64,000 bases of DNA from contig NZ_JAJKFQ010000001.1 of NCBI RefSeq assembly GCF_020966635.1, forward strand, positions 744,001 through 808,000. The letters are read 5' to 3'. A program made the translations under genes and the position numbers. The DNA is from Stieleria sp. JC731 (GTDB taxonomy: Bacteria > Planctomycetota > Planctomycetia > Pirellulales > Pirellulaceae). This document shows, piece by piece, positions 41,749-51,043 of the stretch (position 1 is the first letter of the stretch; each line of letters starts with the position of its first letter). The notes under the pieces are model-generated. The model saw only the letters and a program-made list of their open reading frames with translations. It was not told the DNA's origin and searched no databases.

Positions 41749-44340
41749 TTAAGGCGTTTCATCCGTGTTGACGCTCAGCTTGCGGCGGAAAATTGTTTTA
41801 CCGTTGGTCACATATAGATAGCTATGATCTTGACCAGCCAAGACACAACTTGTGAGGGGTTGAGTGTCGTCTGGCTTTGGCAGAACGCCGCAAGGTCGAC
41901 CGGTCGGATCAAACACTTGAACGCCCAACTGGCTTGTAACGTAGTAGCGTCCGGCTTTATCAACGGCCATCCCATCACCTTTGGACGAGTCCTGATAGGG
42001 CGGCGGTTCGTTGAACTTGAATTCGCCTTTCGGATCGATCGGCAATCTCATTGGCATGGTCGGCATCTTGGCGTCTAGGGACTGATCTGGGTTCACTCGA
42101 AAAGTCCATGTGTGCGTGCCACCGTAATCGGAAACTGCCAGCGTTCCGCCGTCGTTTGATAAAGCGATCCCATTTGGCTTGTTGATCCCTTCGTCGGCAA
42201 CGGACGTTTCTCCATTCTCGGGATTAATGCGGATCACCTGCTTTGCCGCCGTCTGGGTAAAGAAGATCGTCCCATCCGCCGTGATTGCCAAGTCATTAGG
42301 GCGAACATCTTCGGCAAGTACCTTCACAGTACCGTTGTTTGGATCGATGGAGATCACGCGCCGCTGCGAACCTTGGCAGCCATAGAGTAGGCCATCTGGG
42401 CCAAACATGAGACCACTGATCGATTCTTTCGCGACGACCGATTGTTCGCCCGTTTCGGCGTCGACTCGGTAGACGGCTGGAGCACGCATGTCCGAATAAT
42501 AAAAGTTTCCTTTTTGATCGGCGCAAGGTGCATCGGCAAACCCAAGGTCTTTGGCGACCACTTGCCAGTCTTCACCGGGAATCAGCAAACGCAGCAATGT
42601 CAAATCACCACGTAGGTCATCACTGGTATCGATTTTTGGGGTATGTGGTTCTTTTCTCCACAACCACTGCATCGCCTCGGGAAAACGGCTGCTGCCATAG
42701 TCGGCGTTGTGTGCATAGCCTTCGGCCCAGTCGAAGCGGACGTCGTAGCCCATGTACTGCAGCGCTGACGCCATTCGTCGGTTCGCCCATGGCCAGCTTC
42801 CAAACGCGTTGTCGACGTCGCCGCTCGTGTCCGCCATGTAAACGCGAATCGGTTTGGGCTCTGTTTTTCGGACCAATGCGGGATAGACATTTCCGCCGCG
42901 CAGGTTGGTAAAGCTTCCCACGCTGGAATACACCTTTCCAAACTGATCAGGACGATTCCAAGCGACGGTGAAGGCGCAGATAGCGCCGGAGCTGGAACCG
43001 CCGATCGCACGCATTTCAGGATCGCTGGAAATGTTGTACTTCGCTTCCACGGTCGGCAAGATTTCATCAAGCAAAAACTGAGCGTATCGGTCACCCAAGC
43101 TATCGTATTCGTAGCCTCGGTTGCTGCTTTTGTTGCCACGACGCGGCTTGGATTGATCGTGCCCAGGGTTCAGAAATACTGCAACGGTTGGCGGCATCTC
43201 ACCGCGAGCGATCAAGTTGTTAAACACCATGGGGATGCGCCATCGACCTTTGGTGTCTCTCATTCGTTCGCCATCCTGAAAGACCATCAATGCGGCGGGA
43301 GTGCTCTTGTCATACTGCGCCGGAACGTAAACGGCCCAATCGCGAATCATTCCTGGGAAGACCTTCGATTCCCAAGGTTCCATCACATGAACGGTGCCTT
43401 GAGGGACGTCTTCGTTTGCGACCGCATCAGGGTGCGGTTGCCACGGTGGCTTGGTTTCAGTCGACGCAATCGCAGTGGATTTTGCTTGGTCGTCCCAAAG
43501 CCAACGGAGCGCACTTGGGAAAACTTCACCGGCCCAGCGTCCGCTATGACCACCATCGGTCATTTCCAGTTTGTAGGTGTAGCCGGCAAACTGCAGTGCC
43601 GCGGCCAAGTCTTGATTCGCCAAGGGCCAATTGCCGTGCAGGTTGCTCAAGTCATCGACACCTTCTTGCAAATAGACTTTGATCGGTTTGGGATCTCGCT
43701 TGGTTTTTCGTACGAGGCCGGGATAAGCCCAGCCGCCACGGATGTTGGTGTAGCTACCGATATGGCTAAGCACTTTGCCGAATTGGTCGGGGCGGTGCCA
43801 AGCGACCGTGAAAGCGCAGATGCCTCCTGATGAGATTCCACAGACGGCGCGATCGGCGGGATCCGATGAAACGTTTAAGTCCTTTAACGCGTGAGGCAGG
43901 AATTCATCGATCAAGAACTTTGAATAGCGATCATCCATGGAATCGTATTCAAATGATCGATTACTGCGGTCAGCGGCGCCCGCTTTGGTGGCTTTGATTG
44001 TGCCAGGGTCGACGAACACCGCAATCGTCGTCGGCATCGCTTGCTGGTCAATCAGGTTGTCAAAGACCACCGGAACGCGAAACGCACCATTGGTTTTCGC
44101 GTAATTACGACCGTCCATAAAGACCATCAAGTTGGCCGGCTGGTTGGGATCGTATTGTGACGGGACGTAGACGCTGAAGTTGCGTGTTGTACCCGGAAAG
44201 ATTTTGCTGCTGGCAAATTCGGCCGAAGTGACGGTACCCGTCGGGACATCGGGTTGGGACTGACGGTCGGTCTCGTCAGACGCGGGAAGGGGAGTGGCGA
44301 GCAGCAAACAGGCGGCCGCCAAAGAAAGTAGGCTTCTCAT
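41749..44340 (-). CDS. Secreted fusion: two esterase domains plus SMP-30/gluconolactonase-like domain
   Basis: An 863-aa exported protein. Signal peptide 1-20 (LLSLAAACLLLATPLPAS). Two tandem Fes/esterase-D-like alpha/beta-hydrolase domains (about 35-285 and 320-570) are clearly homologous to one another: FPGTTRNFSVYVPSQYD with FPGMIRDWAVYVPAQYD, and nucleophile elbows GISSGG and GSSSGA; candidate catalytic His in DGGHSGRW and YAHNADYG. The third part (about 595-855) is a six-blade propeller of SMP-30/gluconolactonase type (GLMFGPDGLLYGCQGSQRRV, KPNGIALSNDGGTLAVSDYG, GDGMAVDKAGRYYVTS). Family roles are ester cleavage and lactone hydrolysis, consistent with polysaccharide side-chain removal. 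No partner gene is adjacent; the tandem array starts 100 bp upstream. Confidence 0.9.
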   Translation of the reverse strand: MRSLLSLAAACLLLATPLPASDETDRQSQPDVPTGTVTSAEFASSKIFPGTTRNFSVYVPSQYDPNQPANLMVFMDGRNYAKTNGAFRVPVVFDNLIDQQAMPTTIAVFVDPGTIKATKAGAADRSNRSFEYDSMDDRYSKFLIDEFLPHALKDLNVSSDPADRAVCGISSGGICAFTVAWHRPDQFGKVLSHIGSYTNIRGGWAYPGLVRKTKRDPKPIKVYLQEGVDDLSNLHGNWPLANQDLAAALQFAGYTYKLEMTDGGHSGRWAGEVFPSALRWLWDDQAKSTAIASTETKPPWQPHPDAVANEDVPQGTVHVMEPWESKVFPGMIRDWAVYVPAQYDKSTPAALMVFQDGERMRDTKGRWRIPMVFNNLIARGEMPPTVAVFLNPGHDQSKPRRGNKSSNRGYEYDSLGDRYAQFLLDEILPTVEAKYNISSDPEMRAIGGSSSGAICAFTVAWNRPDQFGKVYSSVGSFTNLRGGNVYPALVRKTEPKPIRVYMADTSGDVDNAFGSWPWANRRMASALQYMGYDVRFDWAEGYAHNADYGSSRFPEAMQWLWRKEPHTPKIDTSDDLRGDLTLLRLLIPGEDWQVVAKDLGFADAPCADQKGNFYYSDMRAPAVYRVDAETGEQSVVAKESISGLMFGPDGLLYGCQGSQRRVISIDPNNGTVKVLAEDVRPNDLAITADGTIFFTQTAAKQVIRINPENGETSVADEGINKPNGIALSNDGGTLAVSDYGGTHTWTFRVNPDQSLDAKMPTMPMRLPIDPKGEFKFNEPPPYQDSSKGDGMAVDKAGRYYVTSQLGVQVFDPTGRPCGVLPKPDDTQPLTSCVLAGQDHSYLYVTNGKTIFRRKLSVNTDETP

Positions 44341-44440
44341 TTTTGCCTCGAAGGAGGAGTGGCAATTCGGAGGTGGGACCCGAAGAGTTTACTCGATCCG
44401 GTCGGGGCAGGGCGGGTTGCTTTTAGAGCGATGCAACTGA

Positions 44441-45330
44441 GCCGCATCGGCGTTAGCCGCGGTTGTGTGCGTTGGGCAGCCAGGAGGCTGCATCCAGTGC
44501 GTGGCAAGGCGGGAGCCTTGCCACGAGAAGTGTTGCTCGTGCGAGGCTCCGCCTCGCATGGGATGTCTTGCAGGCTCCGCCTGCCGATTGCAGAAGTGCG
44601 TCACTCAACCGTCGCTAGCGCGATCACGGCTCAGATTGGTGATGCTGACCGTCGCGATTGCGTTTGGTGCAATGAGCCGCATCGGCGTTAGCCGCGGTTG
44701 TGTGCGCTGGGCAGCCAGGAGGCTGCGTTCAGTGCATGGCAAGGCGGGAGTCTTGCCACGAGAAGTGTGTCACAAAACCGTCGCTAGCGCGATCACGGCT
44801 CAGTTTGGTGATGCTGACTGTCGCGATTGCGGTCGGTGCAATGAGCCGCATCGGCGTTAGCCGCGGTTGTGTGTGTTGGCAGCCAGGAGGCTGCGTTCAG
44901 TGCGTGGCAAGGCGGGAGCCTTGCCACGAGAGGTGTGTCACGTAACCGTCGCTAGCGCGATCACGGCTCAGTTTGGTGATGCTGACCGTCGCGATTGCGT
45001 TTGGTGCAACTGAGCCGCATCGGCGTTAGCCGCGGTTGTGTGCGCTGGGCAGCCAGGAGGCTGCGTTCAGTGCGTGGCAAGGCGGGAGCCTTGCCACGAG
45101 AGGTGCGTCACTTAACCGTCGCTAGCGCGATCACGGCTCAGTTTGGCGATGCTGACTGTCGCGATAGCAGTCGGTGCAATGAGCCGCTTTGGCGTTAGCC
45201 GCGGTTGGGTGCGCTGGGCAGCCAGGAGGCTGCAACCATTGCGTGGCAAGGCGGGAGCCTTGCCACGAGAAGTGTGTCACTTAACCGTCGCCAGCACGAT
45301 CACGGTTCAGTTTGGTACAGCTTACTCTTC
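44441..45330. repeat. Tandem array, 169-bp period, five units
   Basis: Units start at GCCGC(A/T) in 44441, 44676, 44845, 45014 and 45183; the last three spacings are exactly 169 and the first is 235 because unit 1 has a 66-bp insert with its own small inverted repeats (GAGGCTCCGCCTC, CAGGCTCCGCCTG). Each unit contains a long hairpin CGTGGCAAGGC-ggga-GCCTTGCCACG and a shorter one CAGCC-agga-GGCTG. Frames across the array encode only repeat translation. The array fills the space between the esterase start and the end of the DUF6702 gene. Confidence 0.88.
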
Positions 45331-45852
45331 CTTGCCAACGGCAAGCTTCAAGGGCTTTTCGGGATGCTGCTGCGAAAGCACGGTTGATGGGTCTTTGCCA
45401 GTGTCGCTTTTCTGTCCCAGAAGAACGAACTGGTGATGGTAATTCGATTCACGGTCAAACAACAAATTGCTGAACACGGTTTTCGGAGGCCGACCATCCT
45501 TGCAATCGACTTCGTAAAACCACCACGCGTATGCACCTTCAACCTTTCGCCCGACCCAGCGGATCGGCTTTCCTGTGTACCGAGGTTTCCCGTCGCTCGA
45601 AGTCAATTCAGCCGTCTTGGCTTCGCTGCGATCATAGACGACATGCTTTCGCAGGTAGTCCAGTTCCCAGCCACTGTCTATGTCAGCTTCGATACTGCGA
45701 CGCATCCATTGCTCATCCAGGACATGGATTCGCATGGCGACTTCGCAGCATCGAGAGTCTTGATTCCACTCAATCTCGCTATAGGTTTCGTGAACCGGGT
45801 GCAGCAGCAGCACAGAGCAAAATGCGACTTTGCAGAGCAGAAACGCGATCAT
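45322..45852 (-). CDS. DUF6702-type exported protein
   Basis: A 176-aa protein whose ATG overlaps the stop of the metallopeptidase (ATGA). A hydrophobic start (FLLCKVAFCSVLLL) is followed by HPVHETYSEIEWNQDSRCCEVAMRIHVLDE, the pattern of DUF6702, in which HP-x-H near the mature N-terminus and a beta-sandwich are conserved. It also has YAWWFYEVDCKD. The family lies next to M1-type peptidases in many genomes, and the same arrangement here supports both the call and a shared function, probably at the cell envelope. The C-terminus runs about 9 bp into the tandem array. Confidence 0.8.
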   Translation of the reverse strand: MIAFLLCKVAFCSVLLLHPVHETYSEIEWNQDSRCCEVAMRIHVLDEQWMRRSIEADIDSGWELDYLRKHVVYDRSEAKTAELTSSDGKPRYTGKPIRWVGRKVEGAYAWWFYEVDCKDGRPPKTVFSNLLFDRESNYHHQFVLLGQKSDTGKDPSTVLSQQHPEKPLKLAVGKEE

Positions 45853-48389
45853 TCAGAATCCTCTGACTTCTCAGGTTTCTTCTCTTCGTCAGCTTTGTCT
45901 TCTTTCTCTTCGGACGCTTCGGCTTTGGGGTCTGCCTTTTTCTCTTCTGGCTTTTTCTCAGCCTCTGGCTTCGCAGCGTCCTTGCTTTCGTCCTTTTTCT
46001 CATCGGCTTTCTTGTCGTCAGATTCCGATTCTTTCTTGTCCTGGTCGCCTTTGCGATCGTTTTCACGCTGCATTGGGTTCTTGGACTTTCCGCTACTCTT
46101 GAACAATTTGAAGCGGCTCGGAACCAGTTTCTCGGGCCAATGGTTATTGCCCATGTTGACGTCTGCGGTCTGCTGGTGCGGGTCCAGCTCCATGCGAACG
46201 ATTTCCTTGTCCGACGTGATCAGCTTTTTGACACGCTTGCTGTTCTGACGCCAGATCTGTGCTGGCATCGTCATCGTTTCGGTGGTGCTATCGCCGTAGT
46301 AAACACGAAGGATGATCGGCATGACCAAACCGCCGTGATTTTCAAATTCGACGACATAGAAATTCGTCGTGCGGCGAAGCATCGCGCGTTCGTCACTGTC
46401 GAGACCGTCGAGGAATTTTTGGAACGACTTGCGATCGTCCTCTTCGACTTTGTCTTCGTCGTAGTCCGGGTTGTTGTAGAAATCTTTCAGACCCGGTTGC
46501 CATTCGATTCGGCGAGGCAAGTCTTTGTTACGAAGTTCTGAAATCGAAGGCTCTTCTTTGTCTTTCTCTTGGCGCTTGCGTTCGGCCGCTTCGTCTGGAT
46601 CACCGGCATCAATTTGGTAAAGCTGCACATTGGTGATTCCAAGGTCGACATGCTTGGTCGAGTAAAACCATCCACGCCAGAACCAGTCCAAGTCCGTTCC
46701 GGAGGCGTCTTCCATCGTGCGGAAGAAGTCACTTGGTGTCGGGCGTTTGAATTTCCAGCGACGCGCGTACTCGCGAAACGCATGGTCAAACAGCTCACGT
46801 CCCAAGATGGTCTCGCGAAGGATGTTCAGCGCCGTCGCGGGTTTCCCATATGCGTTGTCACCGAACTGCAAGATCTCTTCGCTGCCGGTCATGATCGGTC
46901 GCTGATTACCGCCTCGCATGTAACCGACAATGTTGGCGGGTTCGCCGCGACGTGAAGGATAGTTTTCCTCCCATTCCTGTTCGGTCAGGTACTGCAGGAA
47001 GGTATTGAGGCCTTCGTCCATCCAGGTCCATTGACGTTCGTCACTGTTGACGATCATCGGAAAGAAGTTGTGTCCGACTTCGTGGATGACAACCGAGATC
47101 AAACCATACTTGGTCGCTTTGCTGTACGTGCCGTCTTCTTCGGGACGCGGCCCGTTGAAGCAGATCATTGGGTATTCCATTCCGTAGACCGGTCCATTGA
47201 CGCTGATCGCGACCGGATAGGGATATTCGAATGAATAACGTCCGTAAACTTCCAGCGTGTGCGCGACCGATTCGGTGCTGTACTGGCTCCACAACGGTTC
47301 GGCTTCGTTGGGGTAATAGGACATCGACATCACGGTTTGTGATCCGACTTCGACACCCATCGCATCCCAGATGAATTTTCGGCTGGCTGCGAATGCAAAG
47401 TCACGAACGTTGTCGGCTTTGAATTCCCAGGTTTTGGTTTTCTTGCTGCGAACGCTTTCGTTCTCTTTGGCTTCTTCGGGCGTGACGATGAACATCGGAC
47501 GGGTCGCTTCTTTCGCAGTCTCAAGACGTTCGCTCCATTCTGGCTTGAGCACATCGTCACCGTTGATCAGAACGCCGGTCGAAGCGACCACCATTTCTTC
47601 GGGCACAGTGATGCGGACGATGTAATCACCAAGTTCCAGTGTGAACTCGCCACGGCCAAGGAATGCCTTGTGTTGCCATGCGCCGAAGTCGGTGTATGAA
47701 GCGACGCGAGGAAACCACTGTGCGATTTCGTAGATGTAGTTGTCGTCGTCTTCAAAGTACTCTTTGCCGCCGCGCGATCGGATCGTTTTGGCGTCAACAA
47801 TGTTGTACGAGTACTCGATGCCGAACGTGGTTGACTTGCCAGGTTTAAGCGGTTCCGGCAGATCGATTCGCATCATGGTTCCGACGTCACGGTAAGACAA
47901 CTCCTTACCGGATTCATCGGTCACCGCGGCAATCTTGTAGCCGCCGTCGAAAATTTGGCTGGCCATGATTGTCTTCATCGCTTGGAACGAAATTCGTGGC
48001 GAAAGAGACGGGGCCGTTGCCGTTGTCAGTGCGTCGGAACCTTGGCGGAATCGGTTCTGATCCAGCTGCACCCAAATGTAAGACAGGGTGTGGGGAGATT
48101 TGTTGTGATAGTGAACCTTTTCTTTTCCGATGATCCGCTGGTTTTCGTCATCGATGGTCACGTCAATTTCATAATCGGCACGCTGTTGCCAATAAGCGGG
48201 GCCGGGGGCGCCGGATGCAATCCGCGTGTCCGTGGGGGTGGGCCACCACGGATCCAGCTGGGCAAACGGATCGTAGGGATCAATATGTTTGGGGTTCGCC
48301 GCTTCGGGCGATTGCGCATCGGTCGTAGCCGTCAGCGAAAAAATCGCAAGGGTGACGGCGATGATCAATCGGGCGGGGTCAAATCTCAC
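45849..48389 (-). CDS. Exported M1-family metallopeptidase with acidic/basic tail
   Basis: An 846-aa gluzincin. GTG 48389 is chosen because a signal peptide follows (ARLIIAVTLAIFSLTATTDA, cut before Gln) and AAAGGCG precedes it; a TTG at 48449 would add 20 basic residues. The N-terminal beta-domain is recognisable by YEIDVTIDDENQRIIGKEKV. The catalytic centre is HEVGHNFFP with the third zinc ligand in WMDEGLNTF, 18 residues after the second His, and GMEYPM resembles the GAMEN-type exopeptidase loop. The C-terminal 90 residues are an extreme Lys/Glu/Asp repeat (KKADEKKDESKD), probably disordered. It is likely a periplasmic or surface aminopeptidase, in operon with the DUF6702 gene. Confidence 0.9.
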   Translation of the reverse strand: MRFDPARLIIAVTLAIFSLTATTDAQSPEAANPKHIDPYDPFAQLDPWWPTPTDTRIASGAPGPAYWQQRADYEIDVTIDDENQRIIGKEKVHYHNKSPHTLSYIWVQLDQNRFRQGSDALTTATAPSLSPRISFQAMKTIMASQIFDGGYKIAAVTDESGKELSYRDVGTMMRIDLPEPLKPGKSTTFGIEYSYNIVDAKTIRSRGGKEYFEDDDNYIYEIAQWFPRVASYTDFGAWQHKAFLGRGEFTLELGDYIVRITVPEEMVVASTGVLINGDDVLKPEWSERLETAKEATRPMFIVTPEEAKENESVRSKKTKTWEFKADNVRDFAFAASRKFIWDAMGVEVGSQTVMSMSYYPNEAEPLWSQYSTESVAHTLEVYGRYSFEYPYPVAISVNGPVYGMEYPMICFNGPRPEEDGTYSKATKYGLISVVIHEVGHNFFPMIVNSDERQWTWMDEGLNTFLQYLTEQEWEENYPSRRGEPANIVGYMRGGNQRPIMTGSEEILQFGDNAYGKPATALNILRETILGRELFDHAFREYARRWKFKRPTPSDFFRTMEDASGTDLDWFWRGWFYSTKHVDLGITNVQLYQIDAGDPDEAAERKRQEKDKEEPSISELRNKDLPRRIEWQPGLKDFYNNPDYDEDKVEEDDRKSFQKFLDGLDSDERAMLRRTTNFYVVEFENHGGLVMPIILRVYYGDSTTETMTMPAQIWRQNSKRVKKLITSDKEIVRMELDPHQQTADVNMGNNHWPEKLVPSRFKLFKSSGKSKNPMQRENDRKGDQDKKESESDDKKADEKKDESKDAAKPEAEKKPEEKKADPKAEASEEKEDKADEEKKPEKSEDSE

Positions 48390-48583
48390 AGCTGAGCGCC
48401 TTTTCGGTTCTTTGGGGTTCTGGCGTCGAATGACGGGAACGGTGCTCAAATTCTAGTTGGTCAGAAAGCGAGCGATAACACTGACCACACGAATACATGG
48501 GCATCTACCCAAAACCATGGTTCACCGTAGGATATTCCGCTTTAACTAATCACAAAAATCTTTGGAAGCCGGTAGGAATCCCC

Positions 48584-49285
48584 ATGCGTCAGCCCGATCA
48601 ACTACGTCCCGTCGAGATTCAAGTCGGCTACCTTGAACACCACCCGGCCAGCGTTTTGTACAAGTCCGGCAAAACCGTCGTGCTCTGTACCGCGTCGCTG
48701 GAATCAAGCGTTCCCCCATGGATGGAAGGCAAGGGCAAGGGCTGGGTCACGGCTGAATACAACATGCTGCCCGGGAGCACGGTGCCACGAAAACGTCGTG
48801 AACGCAGTAAAGTTGACGGTCGTACGACCGAGATCCAGCGATTGATCGGCCGCTCGCTCCGAGCCATCGTGGATCTGGAAGCCCTGGGCGAACGGTCCAT
48901 CGTTGTCGATTGCGATGTATTGCAGGCTGACGGCGGAACGCGAACGGCATCGATCACTGGTGGCTTTATCGCATTGGCCAAAGCGATCAAAAACGAGTTG
49001 CCCGAATCGGAAATCGGAAACGGTCCGCTTCGAGATTCGATCGCGGCGATCAGCGTCGGTGTGGTCGACGGACAAGTGCGTTTGGATCTGGACTATGAAC
49101 TGGACTACGCCGCGGACGTGGATATGAACGTCGTGATGACCGGTAGTGGTCGATTTGTCGAAATCCAGGGAACCGGTGAAGAAGCGACTTTTAGTGATGA
49201 TGAGCTTGCCGCGATGATTAAGGTCGCGAAGTCAGGGATTGCGGAGTTGACCGCTTCTCAGATTGAAGCTCTGGGGGGAGTTTGA
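48584..49285 (+). CDS. rph: Ribonuclease PH
   Basis: Phosphorolytic 3'-5' exoribonuclease that trims tRNA precursors. ATG 48584 (MRQPDQLRPVEIQVGYLEHHPASVLYKSG) matches the usual N-terminus and has AGGAA before it; an upstream in-frame extension is discarded. At 233 aa it has normal length. Conserved features: GKTVVLCTASLE, GWVTAEYNMLPGST, RSKVDGRTTEIQRLIGRSLRAIVDLEALGERSIVVDCDVLQADGGTRTASITG with the phosphate-binding Arg and the catalytic Asp pair region, and AADVDMNVVMTGSG. It forms a hexameric ring in the cytoplasm. Downstream hairpin repeats fill the space to the next gene. Confidence 0.95.
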   Translation: MRQPDQLRPVEIQVGYLEHHPASVLYKSGKTVVLCTASLESSVPPWMEGKGKGWVTAEYNMLPGSTVPRKRRERSKVDGRTTEIQRLIGRSLRAIVDLEALGERSIVVDCDVLQADGGTRTASITGGFIALAKAIKNELPESEIGNGPLRDSIAAISVGVVDGQVRLDLDYELDYAADVDMNVVMTGSGRFVEIQGTGEEATFSDDELAAMIKVAKSGIAELTASQIEALGGV

Positions 49286-49293
49286 GTTGGGAC

Positions 49294-49627
49294 ATCACGG
49301 CGGAGCGTGATGGGTACCGTGAGGATTGTGGATAATCACGGCGGAGCGTGATGGGTACTTTGGGATGGTACCCGTCACAGTCCCTGTGACGTCCGGGCGT
49401 TGGTTCTGCTGGGATGGGTTTTGTGGACGTCATCACGGCGGAGCGTGATGGGTACCGTGAGGATTGTGGATAATCACGGCGGAGCGTGATTGGTACTTTG
49501 GAGATGGTACCCGTCACAGTCCCTGTGACGTCCGAGCATTGGTTCTGCTGGGATGGGTTTTGCGGGAAGTCATCACGGCGGAGCGTGATGGGTACTAAGA
49601 CGCTTGAACATCACGGCGGAGCGTGAT
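49294..49627. repeat. Cluster of six ATCACGGCGGAGCGTGAT hairpins in a compound repeat
   Basis: The 18-mer hairpin ATCACG-gcggag-CGTGAT occurs at 49294, 49335, 49432, 49473, 49572 and 49610, each followed by (g/t)GGTAC. A second hairpin GTCACAG-tcc-CTGTGAC occurs twice between them. The larger unit of about 138-140 bp (49294, 49432, 49572) is repeated two and a half times. Interval lengths 41/97/41/99/38 rule out a CRISPR. It fills the intergenic space between rph and sua5. Confidence 0.88.
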
Positions 49628-49657
49628 GGGTACTTTGGGTGTGATGGTGACTAGAGC

Positions 49658-50671
49658 ATGGCTGATTCGAAAATCGTTTTACCTACCGACGAATCTATCC
49701 GCGATGCGGCTGCTGCATTGTCGTCCGGTGAACTCGTTGGGGTTCCGACCGAAACCGTCTATGGCTTAGCCGCCGATGCGACCAACCAAGACGCGGTCCT
49801 GAAGATCTTTGCGGCAAAGGGGCGACCGTCCAATAACCCGTTGATCGCACACTTTGCCAGTGCTCAAGACGCCGAAGCGTGGATCGATGTCGAATCCGAT
49901 TTCAACGTTCGTCGACAATGGAATATCGCCACACAGTTTTGGCCTGGGCCACTGACCGTTGTCGCTCCGCTGACCGGTTCGGTCGCTCCGGCTGTCAACG
50001 CCGGCGCGACAACCTTGGCCGTCAGGGTACCTGATCATTCGGTGATGCAATCTTTGCTGCGAGAGTTTGGCAAGCCTGTCGCAGCGCCGAGTGCCAACCG
50101 TTCCAACTATGTCAGCCCGACTTGCGCCGATCACGTTGCTGCCGCCTTCGGTGATGATTTATCAATGGTGATCGATGGTGGCGAGTGTCGTTGCGGCGTC
50201 GAGTCCACGATTGTCCGTTTGACTCCTACGGTTCCACAACTGCTGCGTCCCGGAGGCATCTCGATCGAACAGCTTCAAGAGGCTTTTGGCGAAATCAGAA
50301 TCTTGGGGATCAAGTCCGATGCGGCGTCACCGCTGCCATCACCTGGCTTGATGCGCAAGCACTACTCACCTCATACGAAACTCGTCAAAGTCGACTCGTT
50401 CGATCCATCGGTCAATCAACAGACGCGGATCGCACGCATCTTCTTTTCCGCGGCAAGCGACTCTGCCGCCAGCGCTGACGGTTCGGCTCCGTTCGCCTGG
50501 AGTCGTGTGCTTAGCGACTCGGGTGATTTAGATGAGGTGGCAAAGAATCTATTCGCTGCGATTCGCGACGCCGACCAGTCTGACTGTGAACTGATCGTGA
50601 TCGATGTGTGTCCCTTAGACGGCGTTGGCCGCGCGATCATGGATCGTATCAATCGAGCCGTCACGCAGTAA
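49658..50671 (+). CDS. sua5: L-threonylcarbamoyladenylate synthase, Sua5 type
   Basis: A 337-aa enzyme that makes threonylcarbamoyl-AMP from threonine, bicarbonate and ATP for the t6A37 modification of tRNA. The YrdC domain covers about 10-205: GVPTETVYGLAADA, KIFAAKGRPSNNPLIAHF, FWPGPLTVVAPL, TLAVRVPDHSVMQSLLREFGKPVAAPSANRSNYVSPT and the end GGISIEQL. A linker with PSPGLMRKHYSPHTKLVKV leads to the C-terminal Sua5 domain (about 225-335), so this is the long Sua5 form and not TsaC. Cytoplasmic. No other t6A genes are nearby. Confidence 0.95.
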   Translation: MADSKIVLPTDESIRDAAAALSSGELVGVPTETVYGLAADATNQDAVLKIFAAKGRPSNNPLIAHFASAQDAEAWIDVESDFNVRRQWNIATQFWPGPLTVVAPLTGSVAPAVNAGATTLAVRVPDHSVMQSLLREFGKPVAAPSANRSNYVSPTCADHVAAAFGDDLSMVIDGGECRCGVESTIVRLTPTVPQLLRPGGISIEQLQEAFGEIRILGIKSDAASPLPSPGLMRKHYSPHTKLVKVDSFDPSVNQQTRIARIFFSAASDSAASADGSAPFAWSRVLSDSGDLDEVAKNLFAAIRDADQSDCELIVIDVCPLDGVGRAIMDRINRAVTQ

Positions 50672-51043
50672 ACGCTAAGGACCATGATCAACACTGGCTG
50701 TTGGTGCATTGACCTTCTGCCGAAAGAAATGACCTCTTTTGCAAGCATTGTTGCACCCGCCATTTTGCGAAAACCGCAAGCCACCAACCCACGAGCTGTC
50801 AAATCGGCGACGTTGTCGTGTCATCGCGGTCGTTGACGATTGGCCAATGACGCGATCGAGATGACGGTCTGAGTCCCACAAAAGGCTCGAGTTCCGTATA
50901 AAGGATTGATTCTTCCTTCAGCGAGGCTGATTAGTCAATTTTGGTCTTGGGTGGATTGCCCAAATTAACGTATTCTCAGCCACAGCGTCTCAGGCTGAAG
51001 ATGGATTGCTGTCTAGGGATTTTCGTGCGTCTGGCACAAGGAT
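50672..51043. other. Intergenic region between sua5 and the AsmA-like gene
   Basis: About 370 bases. Only short shadow frames are present and none has a family signature. I see no hairpin terminator with a T-run and no tRNA-like fold. Confidence 0.45.

Noticed and set aside
44441-45330. Chain of plus-strand open frames in the tandem array
   Set aside because: They are translations of the repeat unit; each restarts at the same place and encodes the same peptide without function.
49294-49627. Possible CRISPR array
   Set aside because: Intervals are irregular (41/97/41/99/38), the intervening sequences are themselves repeated, and no cas genes are nearby.
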